Assembly: GCA_016792935.1 (NCBI GenBank)
Contig: JAEUJS010000325.1
Coordinates: forward strand, 1-41,250
Source of the DNA: Archangium sp.
GTDB taxonomy: Bacteria; Myxococcota; Myxococcia; Myxococcales; Myxococcaceae
DNA: 41,250 nt
Direction of reading: 5' to 3'
Shown: positions 16,686 through 25,357 of the stretch, one piece after another
How the letters are laid out: each line of letters starts with the position of its first letter
How positions within the stretch are numbered: the first letter of the stretch is position 1
Position numbers and translations under genes: made by a program
Notes under the pieces: model-generated
What the model was told of the DNA's origin: nothing
Seen by the model: only the letters and a program-made list of their open reading frames with translations
The model's database searches: none

Positions 16686-18050
16686 TCAGCCTTCGAAGGC
16701 CGCGTCGGTGATCTCGAGGCCGCGATCGACGATCGCGAACGCTTCCTTGAGCTGCGTCTCGTTGATGGTGAGCGGCGGGTTGCACGTGAAGTTGTTCCAC
16801 CGCGTGAAGGTGAACAACCCGTTCTCGCGGAAGAACGTCGCCAGCTTCGCCATCGAGGGGTGCGAGCCGTTGTACGGCGCGAGCGGCTCGTTCTTCGAGT
16901 TCTTGCGCAGGTCGATCATTCCGAAGAGACCGATGTTGCGGCCCTCGAGAATCGACACGTGCTTCTTCTGCAGCCGGTCCATCTCGCTGCGCATGACGGC
17001 GCCCAACTTCGCGGAGTTCTCGACGAGCTTCTCGTCGATGGTCACGCGCAGCACCGCTTCCGCAGTCGCGAGCGCGACGGGGTGCGAGTTGTAGGTCAGG
17101 CCGCCCGAGTACACGTTCTTCTGGAAGTGGTCGTGAATGGCCTTCTTCATGCCGACCGCGCCGAGCGGGAAGTACGAGCTGGTGAGGCCCTTCGCCATCG
17201 TCACCAGGTCGGGAACGACGTCGAAGTTCTCGTAGGCCATCATCTTTCCCGTGCGACCGACGCCGGCCATCACCTCGTCACAGATGAGGAGGATGCCGTA
17301 CTTGTCGAGCAGCGCGCGCAGGCCCTTGAACCAGCCCTTCGGAGGAACGAGCACTCCGTTCGTGCCCGTCACCGTCTCGACGATCATCGCCGCGATGGTG
17401 TGCGGCCCTTCGTATTTGATCGTCTCTTCGAGGTACGTGAGGTGGTTCTTGCAGCGCTCCTCGTCGGTCTTTCCGAAGCTGAACTCGTACGGAGTCGGGT
17501 CCATCACATGCACCACGCCCGGAGTGGCCGGCTCGCTCGGCCAGCGCCGCGGGTCGCCCGTGAGTGACATCGCGAGGTGCGTACCGCCGTGGTAGCTGCG
17601 GTAGCGCGCGAGGATCTTGTGACGCCCGCTGAACGTGCGCGCCATGCGGACCGCGTTCTCGTTGGCCTCGGCTCCGCCGAGCGTGAAGAAGAACGCCGAC
17701 ATTCCCGGGATGATCTCGCTGAGCAACTTGCCGAGGCGCGCGCGCACCTGCGTCGCGGTCTGCGGGTAGACGAAGATCAGCTCGTCGATTTGGCGCTTCA
17801 TCGCGTTCATCACGCGCGGGTGTGCGTGACCGACGAGCACGCTCATCAGCTGAGCGTTGAAGTCGATGATCTTCTGCCCCTCGGGCGTGTAGAGGTAGAT
17901 GCCTTCCGCGCGCGCGATGGGGAGCGGGTTCACCTGATTGCCGGCGCTCCACGTGTAGAGCGTGTGCTCTTTGCAGAGGCGCACCATCTCTTCGGTGGGC
18001 ATCGGCTGCGCTGCAAACTCGTTCGGGTATCCGAGGTACTGGCTGGTCAT
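16686..18050 (-). CDS. Class III (omega) aminotransferase, likely beta-alanine:pyruvate type
   Basis: A 454-residue PLP enzyme of aminotransferase class III. The PLP-binding Lys is near residue 287 (TMAKGLTSS), and the Asp that holds the pyridine nitrogen is near 258 (LLICDEVMAGVGRTG). The GGAEANENAVRMAR and SYHGGTHLAMSLTGDPRRW segments are also typical. Length and motifs fit the beta-alanine/taurine:pyruvate and related omega-transaminases. The window also carries pyrimidine-degradation enzymes and MmsA, so beta-alanine (or beta-aminoisobutyrate) to malonate (or methylmalonate) semialdehyde is the best guess; a taurine or diamine substrate remains possible. It lies 31 nt downstream of the SDR gene on the same strand. 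Confidence 0.85.
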   Translation of the reverse strand: MTSQYLGYPNEFAAQPMPTEEMVRLCKEHTLYTWSAGNQVNPLPIARAEGIYLYTPEGQKIIDFNAQLMSVLVGHAHPRVMNAMKRQIDELIFVYPQTATQVRARLGKLLSEIIPGMSAFFFTLGGAEANENAVRMARTFSGRHKILARYRSYHGGTHLAMSLTGDPRRWPSEPATPGVVHVMDPTPYEFSFGKTDEERCKNHLTYLEETIKYEGPHTIAAMIVETVTGTNGVLVPPKGWFKGLRALLDKYGILLICDEVMAGVGRTGKMMAYENFDVVPDLVTMAKGLTSSYFPLGAVGMKKAIHDHFQKNVYSGGLTYNSHPVALATAEAVLRVTIDEKLVENSAKLGAVMRSEMDRLQKKHVSILEGRNIGLFGMIDLRKNSKNEPLAPYNGSHPSMAKLATFFRENGLFTFTRWNNFTCNPPLTINETQLKEAFAIVDRGLEITDAAFEG

Positions 18051-18081
18051 GGCCCCGGCTTTTACGCGAGGAGATCGTCAC

Positions 18082-18765
18082 TCACCAGCCGACCGTGCCG
18101 TGCCGATCGCTGAGCGTCCCCGTCGGTCCGTCGCGTCCGATGCAGGCCATGCGCACGATGATCTCCGCGCCGTCTTCGACGGTCTGCGGACCCGTGTGCC
18201 GATTGAACTCGGTGGCGGTGTAGCCAGGGTCGACCACGTTCACGCGCAGCTGCGGCAATCCTCGCGCGTACTGCACCGTCACCATTGACAGCGCGCTCTT
18301 CGACGAGGAATACGCGAGCGACGGGAGCTTCGACTCGATGCGCGACGTGTCGTGCACCGTCTGAAAGGAACCCAGACCGCTCCCCACGTTCACGATGACC
18401 GGATTGCCCGACTTCTGGAGCAACGGCAGCATCGCGCGCGTCACCCGCACCACGCCGAACACGTTGGTCTCGTAGACCGCGCGGAACTCGTCCAACGGCA
18501 GCTCCGGAGCAGGGCGGAACGCGCCGCTGATTCCTGCGTTGTTGATCAACACGTCGAGCGTGCCGACGGTGCGCGCTGCCGCTTCGACGCTCGCATCGTT
18601 GGTGACGTCGAGCTGAACCGCGCGGGCGCCGAGCTTCTTCGCGGCCTCTTCTCCGCGCTTCAGGTCGCGCGCGCCGAGCCACACCGTGTGGCCACGCTGA
18701 ATGAGCTGCCGTGCGGTCTCGAAGCCGAGTCCGCGGTTTCCGCCAGTGATGAGGGTGATGGTCAT
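18082..18765 (-). CDS. Short-chain dehydrogenase/reductase (SDR)
   Basis: A 227-residue classical SDR with a Rossmann fold. It has the nucleotide-binding GGNRGLG (8-14), NNAG (75-78), catalytic Ser near 129, Tyr 152 and Lys 156 (AYSSSK). The Arg of GARDLKRG after beta 2 suggests NADP preference. The start ATG 18765 removes a 23-residue upstream extension. The substrate is unknown. It is divergent from an MmyB-type regulator, a common arrangement in which the regulator controls the SDR. It could be cotranscribed with the aminotransferase downstream. Confidence 0.88.
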   Translation of the reverse strand: MTITLITGGNRGLGFETARQLIQRGHTVWLGARDLKRGEEAAKKLGARAVQLDVTNDASVEAAARTVGTLDVLINNAGISGAFRPAPELPLDEFRAVYETNVFGVVRVTRAMLPLLQKSGNPVIVNVGSGLGSFQTVHDTSRIESKLPSLAYSSSKSALSMVTVQYARGLPQLRVNVVDPGYTATEFNRHTGPQTVEDGAEIIVRMACIGRDGPTGTLSDRHGTVGW

Positions 18766-18767
18766 GG

Positions 18768-18782
18768 CGCACACCATGTGCG
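18768..18782. promoter_or_regulatory. Inverted repeat just upstream of the SDR start, candidate operator
   Basis: Arms CGCACA and TGTGCG flank a 3-nt centre (CCA), two bases before the SDR start codon in the 103-bp divergent region. A repressor bound here would block translation-start-proximal transcription of the SDR; the divergent XRE-family gene is the obvious candidate. Confidence 0.35.
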
Positions 18783-18868
18783 GCGAGCGACCTGCGGACG
18801 AGAGATGCGTCAGCCTATGGATTCGCAGTACCACCCTCGCCGTGAAGACCGCGCTACGACGTCCAGTG

Positions 18869-19681
18869 ATGCAAACGTCCTCGTTGGGGGCAGTGCTGCG
18901 TGCATGGAGAGATCGCGCGAAACCATCGGTGCTGCGCCGCGGCCGACGCGCGCCGGGCCTTCGTCGGGAAGAGCTCGCTGCCTCCGCCGGAGTGTCAGTC
19001 GACTACGTCGTGCGCCTCGAGCAGGGCCGTGCGGCACATCCATCGCCGCAGGTGGTGGCGTCACTCTGTCGTGCGCTGCAGCTGACGAAGGCAGAACGAA
19101 CGCATCTCCATCAACTCGCCGGCATCGTGGAAGCGCGCGCGACGCGAGTTCCATCTGCCGTGCCCGACAGTCTCTCGCGCGTGATGGATCGGCTGGTGCG
19201 AACGCCGGCCGCGCTCTTCACCGCGACGTGGACGCAGGTGCGTTGCAACCGCGAGTGGGAAGCCGTGCTCGGTCCGCAGTCGCTCTTCGTTGGCCGTCGA
19301 CGCAACCTGGTGTGGCGGCTCTTCACCGAACCGAGCACGCAGTTGTTGCGTTCGCCGATCGAGCAGGCTGACTTCGCGGCGTCGATGGTCTCGGATCTCC
19401 GCGGCGCAGCCGGTCGGTATCCGCGCGACGAGTCGTTGCAGTCGCTCATCGCTGACCTGATCGAGCAGAGCGCCGTCTTCGCGCGGCTGTGGCGTGAAGC
19501 GCGCGTCGAACCGCATCGATCGAAGACGAAGACGCTGCTGACGACTTCGGGACCGCTGACGCTCGATTGCGACGTGCTCGCGACCGATGGAGATCTGCGG
19601 CTGGTCGTCTACACGGCGGAAGCAGGGTCGCCGTCGGCGCGACAGCTCGAGGCGTTGATCAACTCCTCCCGGTCGCGGTGA
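18869..19681 (+). CDS. XRE-family transcriptional regulator with MmyB-like ligand-binding domain
   Basis: A 270-residue regulator. The N-terminal HTH spans about residues 5-75 (LRREELAASAGVSVDYVVRLEQG, then PSPQVVASLCRALQLTKAE). The C-terminal ~170 residues match the MmyB-like (PAS-type) domain, with NREWEAVLGP and RRNLVWRLFTEP. Members of this family bind small hydrophobic ligands and usually regulate a neighbouring oxidoreductase gene. The start ATG 18869 fits the HTH boundary; GTG 18842 is an alternative. Confidence 0.85.
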   Translation: MQTSSLGAVLRAWRDRAKPSVLRRGRRAPGLRREELAASAGVSVDYVVRLEQGRAAHPSPQVVASLCRALQLTKAERTHLHQLAGIVEARATRVPSAVPDSLSRVMDRLVRTPAALFTATWTQVRCNREWEAVLGPQSLFVGRRRNLVWRLFTEPSTQLLRSPIEQADFAASMVSDLRGAAGRYPRDESLQSLIADLIEQSAVFARLWREARVEPHRSKTKTLLTTSGPLTLDCDVLATDGDLRLVVYTAEAGSPSARQLEALINSSRSR

Positions 19682-19698
19682 CGTGTCAGTCTGCGCGC

Positions 19699-20550
19699 AT
19701 GACCACTTCACGCCTGGCCGTGCTCGCCGTGGTGCTCACGCTGTCCGGTTGTAAGAAGAAGGAAGAGGCGGTCGTCGAGCCGCCGAAACCCGAGGTGGTG
19801 GTCGCGAAGCCGGAGCCGGTCGTCGAAAAGCCCGTCGCGAAACCGGCCGAGCCCGTGAAACCGCTCTTTGCGTGGTGGGAACGCAACAAGGCGAACGAGC
19901 TCATCGTTCCGGAAGACAAGAACAAGCCGGTCGAGAACCCGAAGGCGTACACGCGCGCGTTCTGCGAGAAATCGGGACCGCTGAAGATTGAGTTCACCGG
20001 CCGTCAGGCAGGAGATCCCGAGAAGCTCGACACCGGCATGCCGCTCGACATCGAGGTGAACGGCGACGACATGGGCGGGCTGAAGTTCAAGGTGGTCGAA
20101 GGCACGTACAAAGACAGCGAGCGCATCTGTCTCATCGTCGATGACGCGTTCGCGAAGGACCTCACGCAGGTCGAGCTCAAGTCAGGCGAAGTCGACTGCA
20201 CGGCCGAGCAGAAGAAGTTGGTTGCGCCGATGCTGAAGGGCACGAAGACCTGCCGACAGCAGGCGGCGGGCGCGGACGTGTTCTCGTACGAGCTCGAGTC
20301 GAAGGACAACTCCGGTGTCGCACTGCTCTTTCCGACCTCGAAGATCTTCGTCGAGCTCGGAGATCCAGAAGGCGAATACGGAGCCGCTGTGATGGATCTC
20401 GTCGTGGTGCTCAAGCGCGCCGACGGGACGTACCTCGCGGTGACCTGCAACATGTCGCACGAGTCGATCACCACTTCGCTCAACGTCGTGGGGAAGAGCG
20501 CGCTCGAGGAGCAGACGAGCATCCTCTATTACAACGCCGCGGGCGGGTGA
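19699..20550 (+). CDS. Lipoprotein of unknown function
   Basis: A 283-residue protein with a clear lipobox (LSGCKKKEE). A Pro/Glu/Val/Lys linker (PKPEVVVAKPEPVVEKP) to about residue 55 would span part of the periplasm. The globular remainder is beta-rich with four Cys (AFCEKSG, ERICLIV, EVDCTAE, KTCRQQ) that may form disulfides. No family is recognised. ATG 19699 places the signal peptide at the N-terminus; the upstream frame to 19567 is the shadow of the regulator gene. It is convergent with the next gene, separated by only two bases. Confidence 0.75.
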   Translation: MTTSRLAVLAVVLTLSGCKKKEEAVVEPPKPEVVVAKPEPVVEKPVAKPAEPVKPLFAWWERNKANELIVPEDKNKPVENPKAYTRAFCEKSGPLKIEFTGRQAGDPEKLDTGMPLDIEVNGDDMGGLKFKVVEGTYKDSERICLIVDDAFAKDLTQVELKSGEVDCTAEQKKLVAPMLKGTKTCRQQAAGADVFSYELESKDNSGVALLFPTSKIFVELGDPEGEYGAAVMDLVVVLKRADGTYLAVTCNMSHESITTSLNVVGKSALEEQTSILYYNAAGG

Positions 20551-20552
20551 CT

Positions 20553-20990
20553 TCACCAGGGGGCGAACTCGTCGGGGAAGCGATTCACGATGACACCAGC
20601 GTCCGTGAGCGCGAGTTCAATCGAGCCGTAACTTCGCCACGTGACCGCCACGGGCACCTGCTCAACGGGAGCTTTGATCACGTGCGGGAAGGCCTCCTCG
20701 CCAGTCAGGCCGATCTGGATGAAGACGTTTGAGGCGCTGCCGAACTCAGGTCGGCAGTGCATCTCTTTCCCGGGTACGAGGCAGGTCGCCTGACAGACCC
20801 AGCCGGCAATCCCGACGTCGAGCACCGGAATGTTCGCGGGCGTACCGTTGACAAGCGTGATCTCGAGTGGCTCATGTGTTCGCTGAACGATGACCGAGGC
20901 CCAGTCGTCCCAATTGAAGCGTGCGACTTCGAGAAACCACGCGCAGGCGAGGATGAGCGCGAAGCGCACAGTCCCTTTGAGCACTCGCAT
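20553..20990 (-). CDS. Membrane-anchored exported protein of unknown function
   Basis: A 145-residue protein with an uncleaved-looking N-terminal helix (VLKGTVRFALILACAWFLEV) and an exported domain carrying a Cys cluster (WVCQATCLVPGKEMHC). ATG 20990 places the helix at the N-terminus; the frame is open to 21050. The domain is beta-rich and short. No family is recognised. Confidence 0.6.
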   Translation of the reverse strand: MRVLKGTVRFALILACAWFLEVARFNWDDWASVIVQRTHEPLEITLVNGTPANIPVLDVGIAGWVCQATCLVPGKEMHCRPEFGSASNVFIQIGLTGEEAFPHVIKAPVEQVPVAVTWRSYGSIELALTDAGVIVNRFPDEFAPW

Positions 20991-21094
20991 CCACGCGGCA
21001 CGTGCAACGCGCGGCCCACCTCGAAGGCCTCGAATCTCCTGCGCACACAACGGCGCTCGAGTGACGAAGAGTGTCGGGTGACGAAAGACGTCAC

Positions 21095-21592
21095 TCAGGT
21101 GCCGACGCCCGCGACGGACACGGACGGAAATAGCGTGCCCTGATCATCCTGGACCATCGCGTCGATCAGCCGCACGAGGTCGTCGTACTTCACGGTGTCT
21201 TCGGCGTTGAGCGTGATGGCTGATTGATCAGGCTGCTGCCCTTTGAGCTCGCGCAACTTCTTCGCGAGTCCTTCGGTGATCAGCGCGCCGCGATCGGTGC
21301 GTGTGATGGCGATCGCGTCGAGCGAAGAGCCACCAACGGTGAGCTTCATCTCACGCTCGGTGACGAGCAGGGAGATCGGCTGTGTCGTCGGGGGCACCGG
21401 GTCCGGGTCGGGATTCTGACCTGACTGCGACACCTGCAGGCGCCCGAGCTGAGTCCACACCGCGGTCATGATCAGAAAGACGATCGTGACTGCCATGAGA
21501 TCGATGAAGGGGACGAGATTGATCGTGGTGTCGAGCGCCTTCTTCCCGCCCTTGCCGCCGCTTCCGAGGTCCATTCCGCCAGCCATGCGCAT
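21095..21592 (-). CDS. ExbD/TolR-type biopolymer transport protein (orphan)
   Basis: A 165-residue protein with a cytoplasmic Gly-rich start, one helix at about 25-45 containing the conserved Asp (LVPFIDLMAVTIVFL, Asp 31), and a periplasmic ExbD-like domain (ALITEGLAKKLRELK, AEDTVKYDDLVRLIDAM). ExbD works with ExbB to energise TonB-type systems or as MotB-like stators. No ExbB or TolQ gene is adjacent. Starts at 21592, 21586 or 21574 are possible; none has a clear Shine-Dalgarno. The nearest candidate partner in the window is the AgmX-like protein about 5 kb away. Confidence 0.85.
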   Translation of the reverse strand: MRMAGGMDLGSGGKGGKKALDTTINLVPFIDLMAVTIVFLIMTAVWTQLGRLQVSQSGQNPDPDPVPPTTQPISLLVTEREMKLTVGGSSLDAIAITRTDRGALITEGLAKKLRELKGQQPDQSAITLNAEDTVKYDDLVRLIDAMVQDDQGTLFPSVSVAGVGT

Positions 21593-21636
21593 TCGGACAC
21601 CGACTTCGATTTTCGGTTCCGCGCTACAACACGCAC

Positions 21637-21927
21637 ATGAAGTGGTTGCTGATCATCGCGTCGTGGCTGGTGTCACTCCTGGTCAGCGGAGGTGGGTTGT
21701 TGCTTGCCTCGAGCTTCTTCGGCAGTTCGTACGACAGTGACCGCGCGCCGGGAGTGATCATCGCCGTCTTGTCGGTGCTGTGGCTCGCGTTGCCTGCTGG
21801 CGGCATCTATCTGCTCCTCCGCACTGAGCGCACGGGCTGGGGCATCGCGCTCCTGGTCGCAGGAATTTTCGGTGTCGCGCTCATCGGTCTCATCGGTGGA
21901 GCCATCAGCGCCGCCGCTCAGCCATGA
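21637..21927 (+). CDS. Small three-helix membrane protein
   Basis: A 96-residue protein that is almost entirely hydrophobic, with helices at about 3-27, 38-60 and 67-92 and a Gly/Ala-rich last helix. It has no recognised family. It is co-directional with the TIGR02996 gene, whose ATG overlaps its stop (ATGA). Translation of the two is therefore probably coupled. Confidence 0.65.
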   Translation: MKWLLIIASWLVSLLVSGGGLLLASSFFGSSYDSDRAPGVIIAVLSVLWLALPAGGIYLLLRTERTGWGIALLVAGIFGVALIGLIGGAISAAAQP

Positions 21928-22874
21928 AGAACCGACGAAACGCAGATCTTGAGGGGGCCATCACCGCTTCGCTCGATGATCCCAGCGCGTACAAGGTCTA
22001 CGCAGACTGGCTCGAGGAGAACGGCGAAGACGGCCGCGCCACGTTGATCCGCGAACAGCTCAAGAAGAAGCCGAAGCCCGAGCACGACTTGCTCGACGAG
22101 AAGACACTCGGCCCGCTCTGGAAGTTCTGGGCAGCCTTCAGCTGGAAGTGGGGCTTCATCAGCTCCGCGAATCTCTCGGAGCGCACCAACCTCAAGGCCG
22201 GGCCGGCACTCGCCGCGACGCTCGCGCATCCACTCGGAGCGTTCGTTCGCAACATCGAGCTCTACGTCATCGACCGCCCGCAGCCGGCGGTGGACGCGCT
22301 CACAGAGGCCCCGACGACTCTGCGCGGTCTGCGATTCTTCTCTCCGCTGAAGCTCGCGCGCATCGAAGGACTCGAGCGGGTGTTCACGCAACTCGAGCAG
22401 CTCGTGCTCGATGGAAAGTTCGAGCTCGCCACTCCGCTGAAGCTGCCGCGCGCGTGGGAAATCGCGATCGAGATCGACGCATTGTCTGACGCGAACGTGA
22501 AGCAGGTGAACGCGCTCGAGGCTCCACTCCTTCAGGGCCTGACGCTCGGGCTTGCGCAGACGACGGATGCGGCGAAGAAGCTCGCGCCGCTCTTCGCGCG
22601 AAAGTTCGAGAAGCTCGACTACCTCGTCATCAGCGACGCGGCGGACCTCGATGCGCTGTGTGAGTTGATCGCCGTCGCGCCGTTCGCTCCGCAGTTGAAG
22701 GGCATCGAGCTCGATGGCCGACTGAGCGAGCGGGGCGTCGAGGCGCTGCGTTCGAGTACTCGCCTCGCAAAGTTGAAGGACATCACGCTCGGAGGATCCG
22801 TCGACAAGCGCTTCGTCGCCTCGCTCCGGAAGAAAGGTCGAAGCGTTGAGCGCTACGACTCCTCGGCTGAGTGA
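21924..22874 (+). CDS. TIGR02996-domain protein with leucine-rich C-terminal region
   Basis: A 316-residue cytoplasmic protein. The first ~45 residues (LEGAITASLDDPSAYKVYADWLEENGEDGRATLIR) match the TIGR02996 module, which is frequent in Myxococcota and Planctomycetes and of unknown function. The rest has a leucine-rich-repeat-like rhythm (FTQLEQLVLDGKFELATPLKL, LKGIELDGRLSERGVEALRSS), a layout commonly seen with this module. LRR folds bind proteins; no partner is evident. The next gene begins downstream of a perfect palindrome. Confidence 0.75.
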   Translation: MKNRRNADLEGAITASLDDPSAYKVYADWLEENGEDGRATLIREQLKKKPKPEHDLLDEKTLGPLWKFWAAFSWKWGFISSANLSERTNLKAGPALAATLAHPLGAFVRNIELYVIDRPQPAVDALTEAPTTLRGLRFFSPLKLARIEGLERVFTQLEQLVLDGKFELATPLKLPRAWEIAIEIDALSDANVKQVNALEAPLLQGLTLGLAQTTDAAKKLAPLFARKFEKLDYLVISDAADLDALCELIAVAPFAPQLKGIELDGRLSERGVEALRSSTRLAKLKDITLGGSVDKRFVASLRKKGRSVERYDSSAE

Positions 22875-22876
22875 TG

Positions 22877-22905
22877 AAACAAGTGAGAGTGACTCTCACT
22901 TGTTT
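22877..22905. repeat. Dispersed palindrome TGAGAGT-S-ACTCTCA, copy 2 (longest)
   Basis: The left arm AAACAAGTGAGAGT is matched by its perfect reverse complement around a single central G, giving 14-bp arms. It begins 3 bases after the TIGR02996 gene stop and contains a TTG (22900) that is in frame with the hydrolase downstream. It could form a strong hairpin in RNA from either strand. Confidence 0.7.
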
Positions 22906-22986
22906 TTCGAGCGAGGCGGCAGGCGCGATCTCGACGGCGAGGTCGAGCACCGACTCCGTGCGTCCACGAGGCGATGCGTTGCTCTG

Positions 22987-23745
22987 ATGTGCCTTGCCGT
23001 GTTCGTCGGCTGCAGCCGGAAGACGTCTGAGCCGCCACCACCACCAGTGAGCGCAGCGCCTTCCACATCCACGATGCACGGAGAGCTCGCCGGCATTCGT
23101 TACCTCGAGCGCATGACGGGCGGAGCGCAACCCGACGAGCGCGTGCCGATGATCATCGCGCTGCATCCGATGGGTGGAGATCCATCGGCGCTTCTCGAGA
23201 TCCTGCGTGGCTACACAGGACGCGCGCGGATCATTCTTCCGTTCGGCCATCCGCGCGGCGGAATGTACGAGTGGTACTACTTCGTTCCTGGTGGACCCGA
23301 GGGTGCCGACGTCACGCGTGAAGCGGATCGCCTCGCCGTGTTCATCGAAGCGGTGATCGACGAGCGCCCGACCGTTGGAAAGCCGATCGTCACCGGCTTC
23401 TCGCAGGGCGGAATCATGACGTTCGGACTCGCAGTCACGCACCCGGAGTCGATGTCCGCTGCGTTTCCCATCAGCGGGCGTTTGCCCGCGTCGCTCTATC
23501 CGTCTGTCGCGCTCAGCTCGAAGCCGGCGCCGACGAAGTTGCCAGCCATCGTCGCGTTTCATGGTGCTGATGATCTCGCGGTGCCGACCGCCGATGCGCG
23601 CGCGTCGATCGCCGAGCTTCAGCGCGCTGGCTACGCGGCCGAGTTGCGTGAGTACTCAGGACTTGCGCATGAAACCAATGAGGCTGAGGTCCGAGAAATC
23701 TACGAGCGCCTTGCCTCGACGCTGAAGATCTTCCCCTCACCCTGA
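22987..23745 (+). CDS. Alpha/beta-hydrolase (phospholipase/carboxylesterase-like) lipoprotein
   Basis: A serine esterase of the alpha/beta-hydrolase fold, about 250 residues. The nucleophile is in GFSQGG, an HGADD segment carries the likely catalytic Asp, and GLAHETNEAE contains the likely His. IIALHPMGGDP is the oxyanion-side strand. A lipobox (LAVFVGCS) sits very close to ATG 22987, which leaves no positive n-region. An in-frame TTG at 22900, inside the palindrome, would add 29 residues including Arg-Arg, so the true start is uncertain. The last residues (FPSP) are encoded by a partial copy of the GGGTGAGGG repeat. Confidence 0.8.
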   Translation: MCLAVFVGCSRKTSEPPPPPVSAAPSTSTMHGELAGIRYLERMTGGAQPDERVPMIIALHPMGGDPSALLEILRGYTGRARIILPFGHPRGGMYEWYYFVPGGPEGADVTREADRLAVFIEAVIDERPTVGKPIVTGFSQGGIMTFGLAVTHPESMSAAFPISGRLPASLYPSVALSSKPAPTKLPAIVAFHGADDLAVPTADARASIAELQRAGYAAELREYSGLAHETNEAEVREIYERLASTLKIFPSP

Positions 23746-23754
23746 CCCTCTCCC
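23734..23754 (-). repeat. Partial copy of the dispersed GTGAGGG repeat between convergent genes
   Basis: CCCTCACCCTGACCCTCTCCC matches the repeat's ends but lacks most of the centre. It covers the stop codon of the hydrolase gene and most of the 14-bp gap to mmsA. Confidence 0.5.
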
Positions 23755-23759
23755 AGAGA

Positions 23760-25265
23760 TCAGCTCATCCAGCTGGCGTCGCTGGCGGCGGCCCACTTCT
23801 CGGTGACCTTCTTCGGGCGCGACCAGAAGCGGAAGCCATCCCAGCCCGTGATGTCGCCGTGGCCGAACTTGCTGCTGTTGAAGCCGCCGAACGAGAACGG
23901 CTCACGCGGCACCGGCACGCCGACGTTGATGCCGACCATGCCCGCCTCGAGCCGCTCGCTCGCGGTGCGCGCGACGGCTCCCGACGTGGTGAAGATCGCC
24001 GCGCCGTTCGCATACAGGCTCTTGTGCTGCAGGTTGATGGCCTCATCGAGCGTCTTCACGTGCACGATGCTGAGCACCGGGCCGAAGATTTCTTCGCAGC
24101 CCGCAGGCATGTCGATGGTCACGTTGTCGAGCACCGTCGGACCAAGCCAGTGGCCGCCCGCGCCTTCGACCGACTTGCCGCGGCCGTCGACGACGACCTT
24201 CGCTCCGGCCTTCTCGGCGCTGTCGATGTACTTGAGGATTCGCTCCCGCGACGCGCCCGAGATGATCGAGCCCATGTCGTCGCCGAGTTTGATCTTCCTG
24301 ACGTTGTCCGCGATGCCATCAATGATCTTCTGCACGTCACCGACCGCGACCATCAGCGAGCTCGCCATGCAGCGCTGACCCGCGCAGCCGTACGACGACG
24401 CGACGATGTTGGTCGAGGTGAGCTGCACGTCGGCATCGGGCACCACGACCACGTGGTTCTTCGCCGAGCCGAGGCAGAGCATGCGCTTGCCGGTGGCCGC
24501 TCCGCGCGCGTACAGAATCTGCGCGACCTTGGTGGAACCGACGAAGCCGACCGCCTTGATGTCGGGGTTGTCGACGATCGCCTCGACGCACTCACGCTGA
24601 CCGTTCACGACGTTGAAGATGCCGTCCGGAAGACCGGCTTCCTGCCAAAGCTGCGCGAGCTTCATCGCGCCGTAGGGCACGACTTCCGACGGCTTCAGCA
24701 CGAACGCGTTGCCGGCCATGATCGCGTTGGGCGCCATCCACAACGGCACCATCACGGGGAAGTTGAAGGGCACGATGCCGGCGACGACTCCGAGCGGCTC
24801 GTGCGTCACGCGACAGTTCACGCCGCGGCTCACGTCGAGCTGCCCACCGTCGGCCATCATGTGGAGCGACGCCGCGAACTCGACGCACTCGATGCCCTTC
24901 TCGACGTCGCCTTTTCCTTCCGCGTACGTCTTGCCGTTCTCGTGGCTCACCATCCAGCAGAGCTCGTCGAGGTCGCGCTCCATCAGCGCCTTCAAGCGGT
25001 ACAGCACCTGCGCGCGCTCACGCATCGGCGTGTTCTTCCACGCGGGGAACGCCTTCTTGCCAGCGTCGACCGCGGCCGCGACGTCCTTCGCCGCAGAGAT
25101 GGTCATCTTGCCGATGGTCTTGCCGTGGCGCGGGTTCTCGACGTCGAGCCAGTTGCCGGTCGAGCCGTCGACCCACTTCCCGCCGATCCAGTTCTTGATG
25201 TTGACGTACTCGGTGAAGGCGTAGCTCTTCGCGCCGAACGAGGGCGGGTTGGTGGGCTTCTGCAT
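23760..25265 (-). CDS. mmsA: CoA-acylating (methyl)malonate-semialdehyde dehydrogenase
   Basis: A 501-residue aldehyde dehydrogenase of the MmsA type. The catalytic Cys is at about 299 (YGCAGQRCMASS) and the Asn of the oxyanion hole at about 168 (PFNFPVMVP). LGSAKNHVVVVPDAD takes the place of the usual ELGG segment, so the general-base Glu is absent, as expected in CoA-dependent members. The reaction is malonate or methylmalonate semialdehyde plus CoA and NAD to acetyl-CoA or propionyl-CoA, with CO2 loss. GGAGAA lies 6 nt before ATG 25265. In this context it finishes beta-alanine or beta-aminoisobutyrate breakdown; roles in valine or inositol catabolism are also known for the family. Confidence 0.93.
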   Translation of the reverse strand: MQKPTNPPSFGAKSYAFTEYVNIKNWIGGKWVDGSTGNWLDVENPRHGKTIGKMTISAAKDVAAAVDAGKKAFPAWKNTPMRERAQVLYRLKALMERDLDELCWMVSHENGKTYAEGKGDVEKGIECVEFAASLHMMADGGQLDVSRGVNCRVTHEPLGVVAGIVPFNFPVMVPLWMAPNAIMAGNAFVLKPSEVVPYGAMKLAQLWQEAGLPDGIFNVVNGQRECVEAIVDNPDIKAVGFVGSTKVAQILYARGAATGKRMLCLGSAKNHVVVVPDADVQLTSTNIVASSYGCAGQRCMASSLMVAVGDVQKIIDGIADNVRKIKLGDDMGSIISGASRERILKYIDSAEKAGAKVVVDGRGKSVEGAGGHWLGPTVLDNVTIDMPAGCEEIFGPVLSIVHVKTLDEAINLQHKSLYANGAAIFTTSGAVARTASERLEAGMVGINVGVPVPREPFSFGGFNSSKFGHGDITGWDGFRFWSRPKKVTEKWAAASDASWMS

Positions 25266-25288
25266 GAGAGTTCTCCGATGTTTCGAGT

Positions 25289-25324
25289 GAGGGCTGGCAC
25301 CGCTCTTATCTCGGGAAAGCCCTC
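25289..25324. promoter_or_regulatory. Inverted repeat upstream of mmsA, weak operator candidate
   Basis: Arms GAGGGCT and AGCCCTC (7 bp) are 22 nt apart in the 92-bp divergent region between mmsA and the 74-residue protein gene. The spacer holds an AT-richer tract (TCTTAT on the plus strand). A role is inferred only from position. Confidence 0.25.
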
Positions 25325-25357
25325 GAATCGAGTCGCTGCCGCGAATAGACCCGACGC

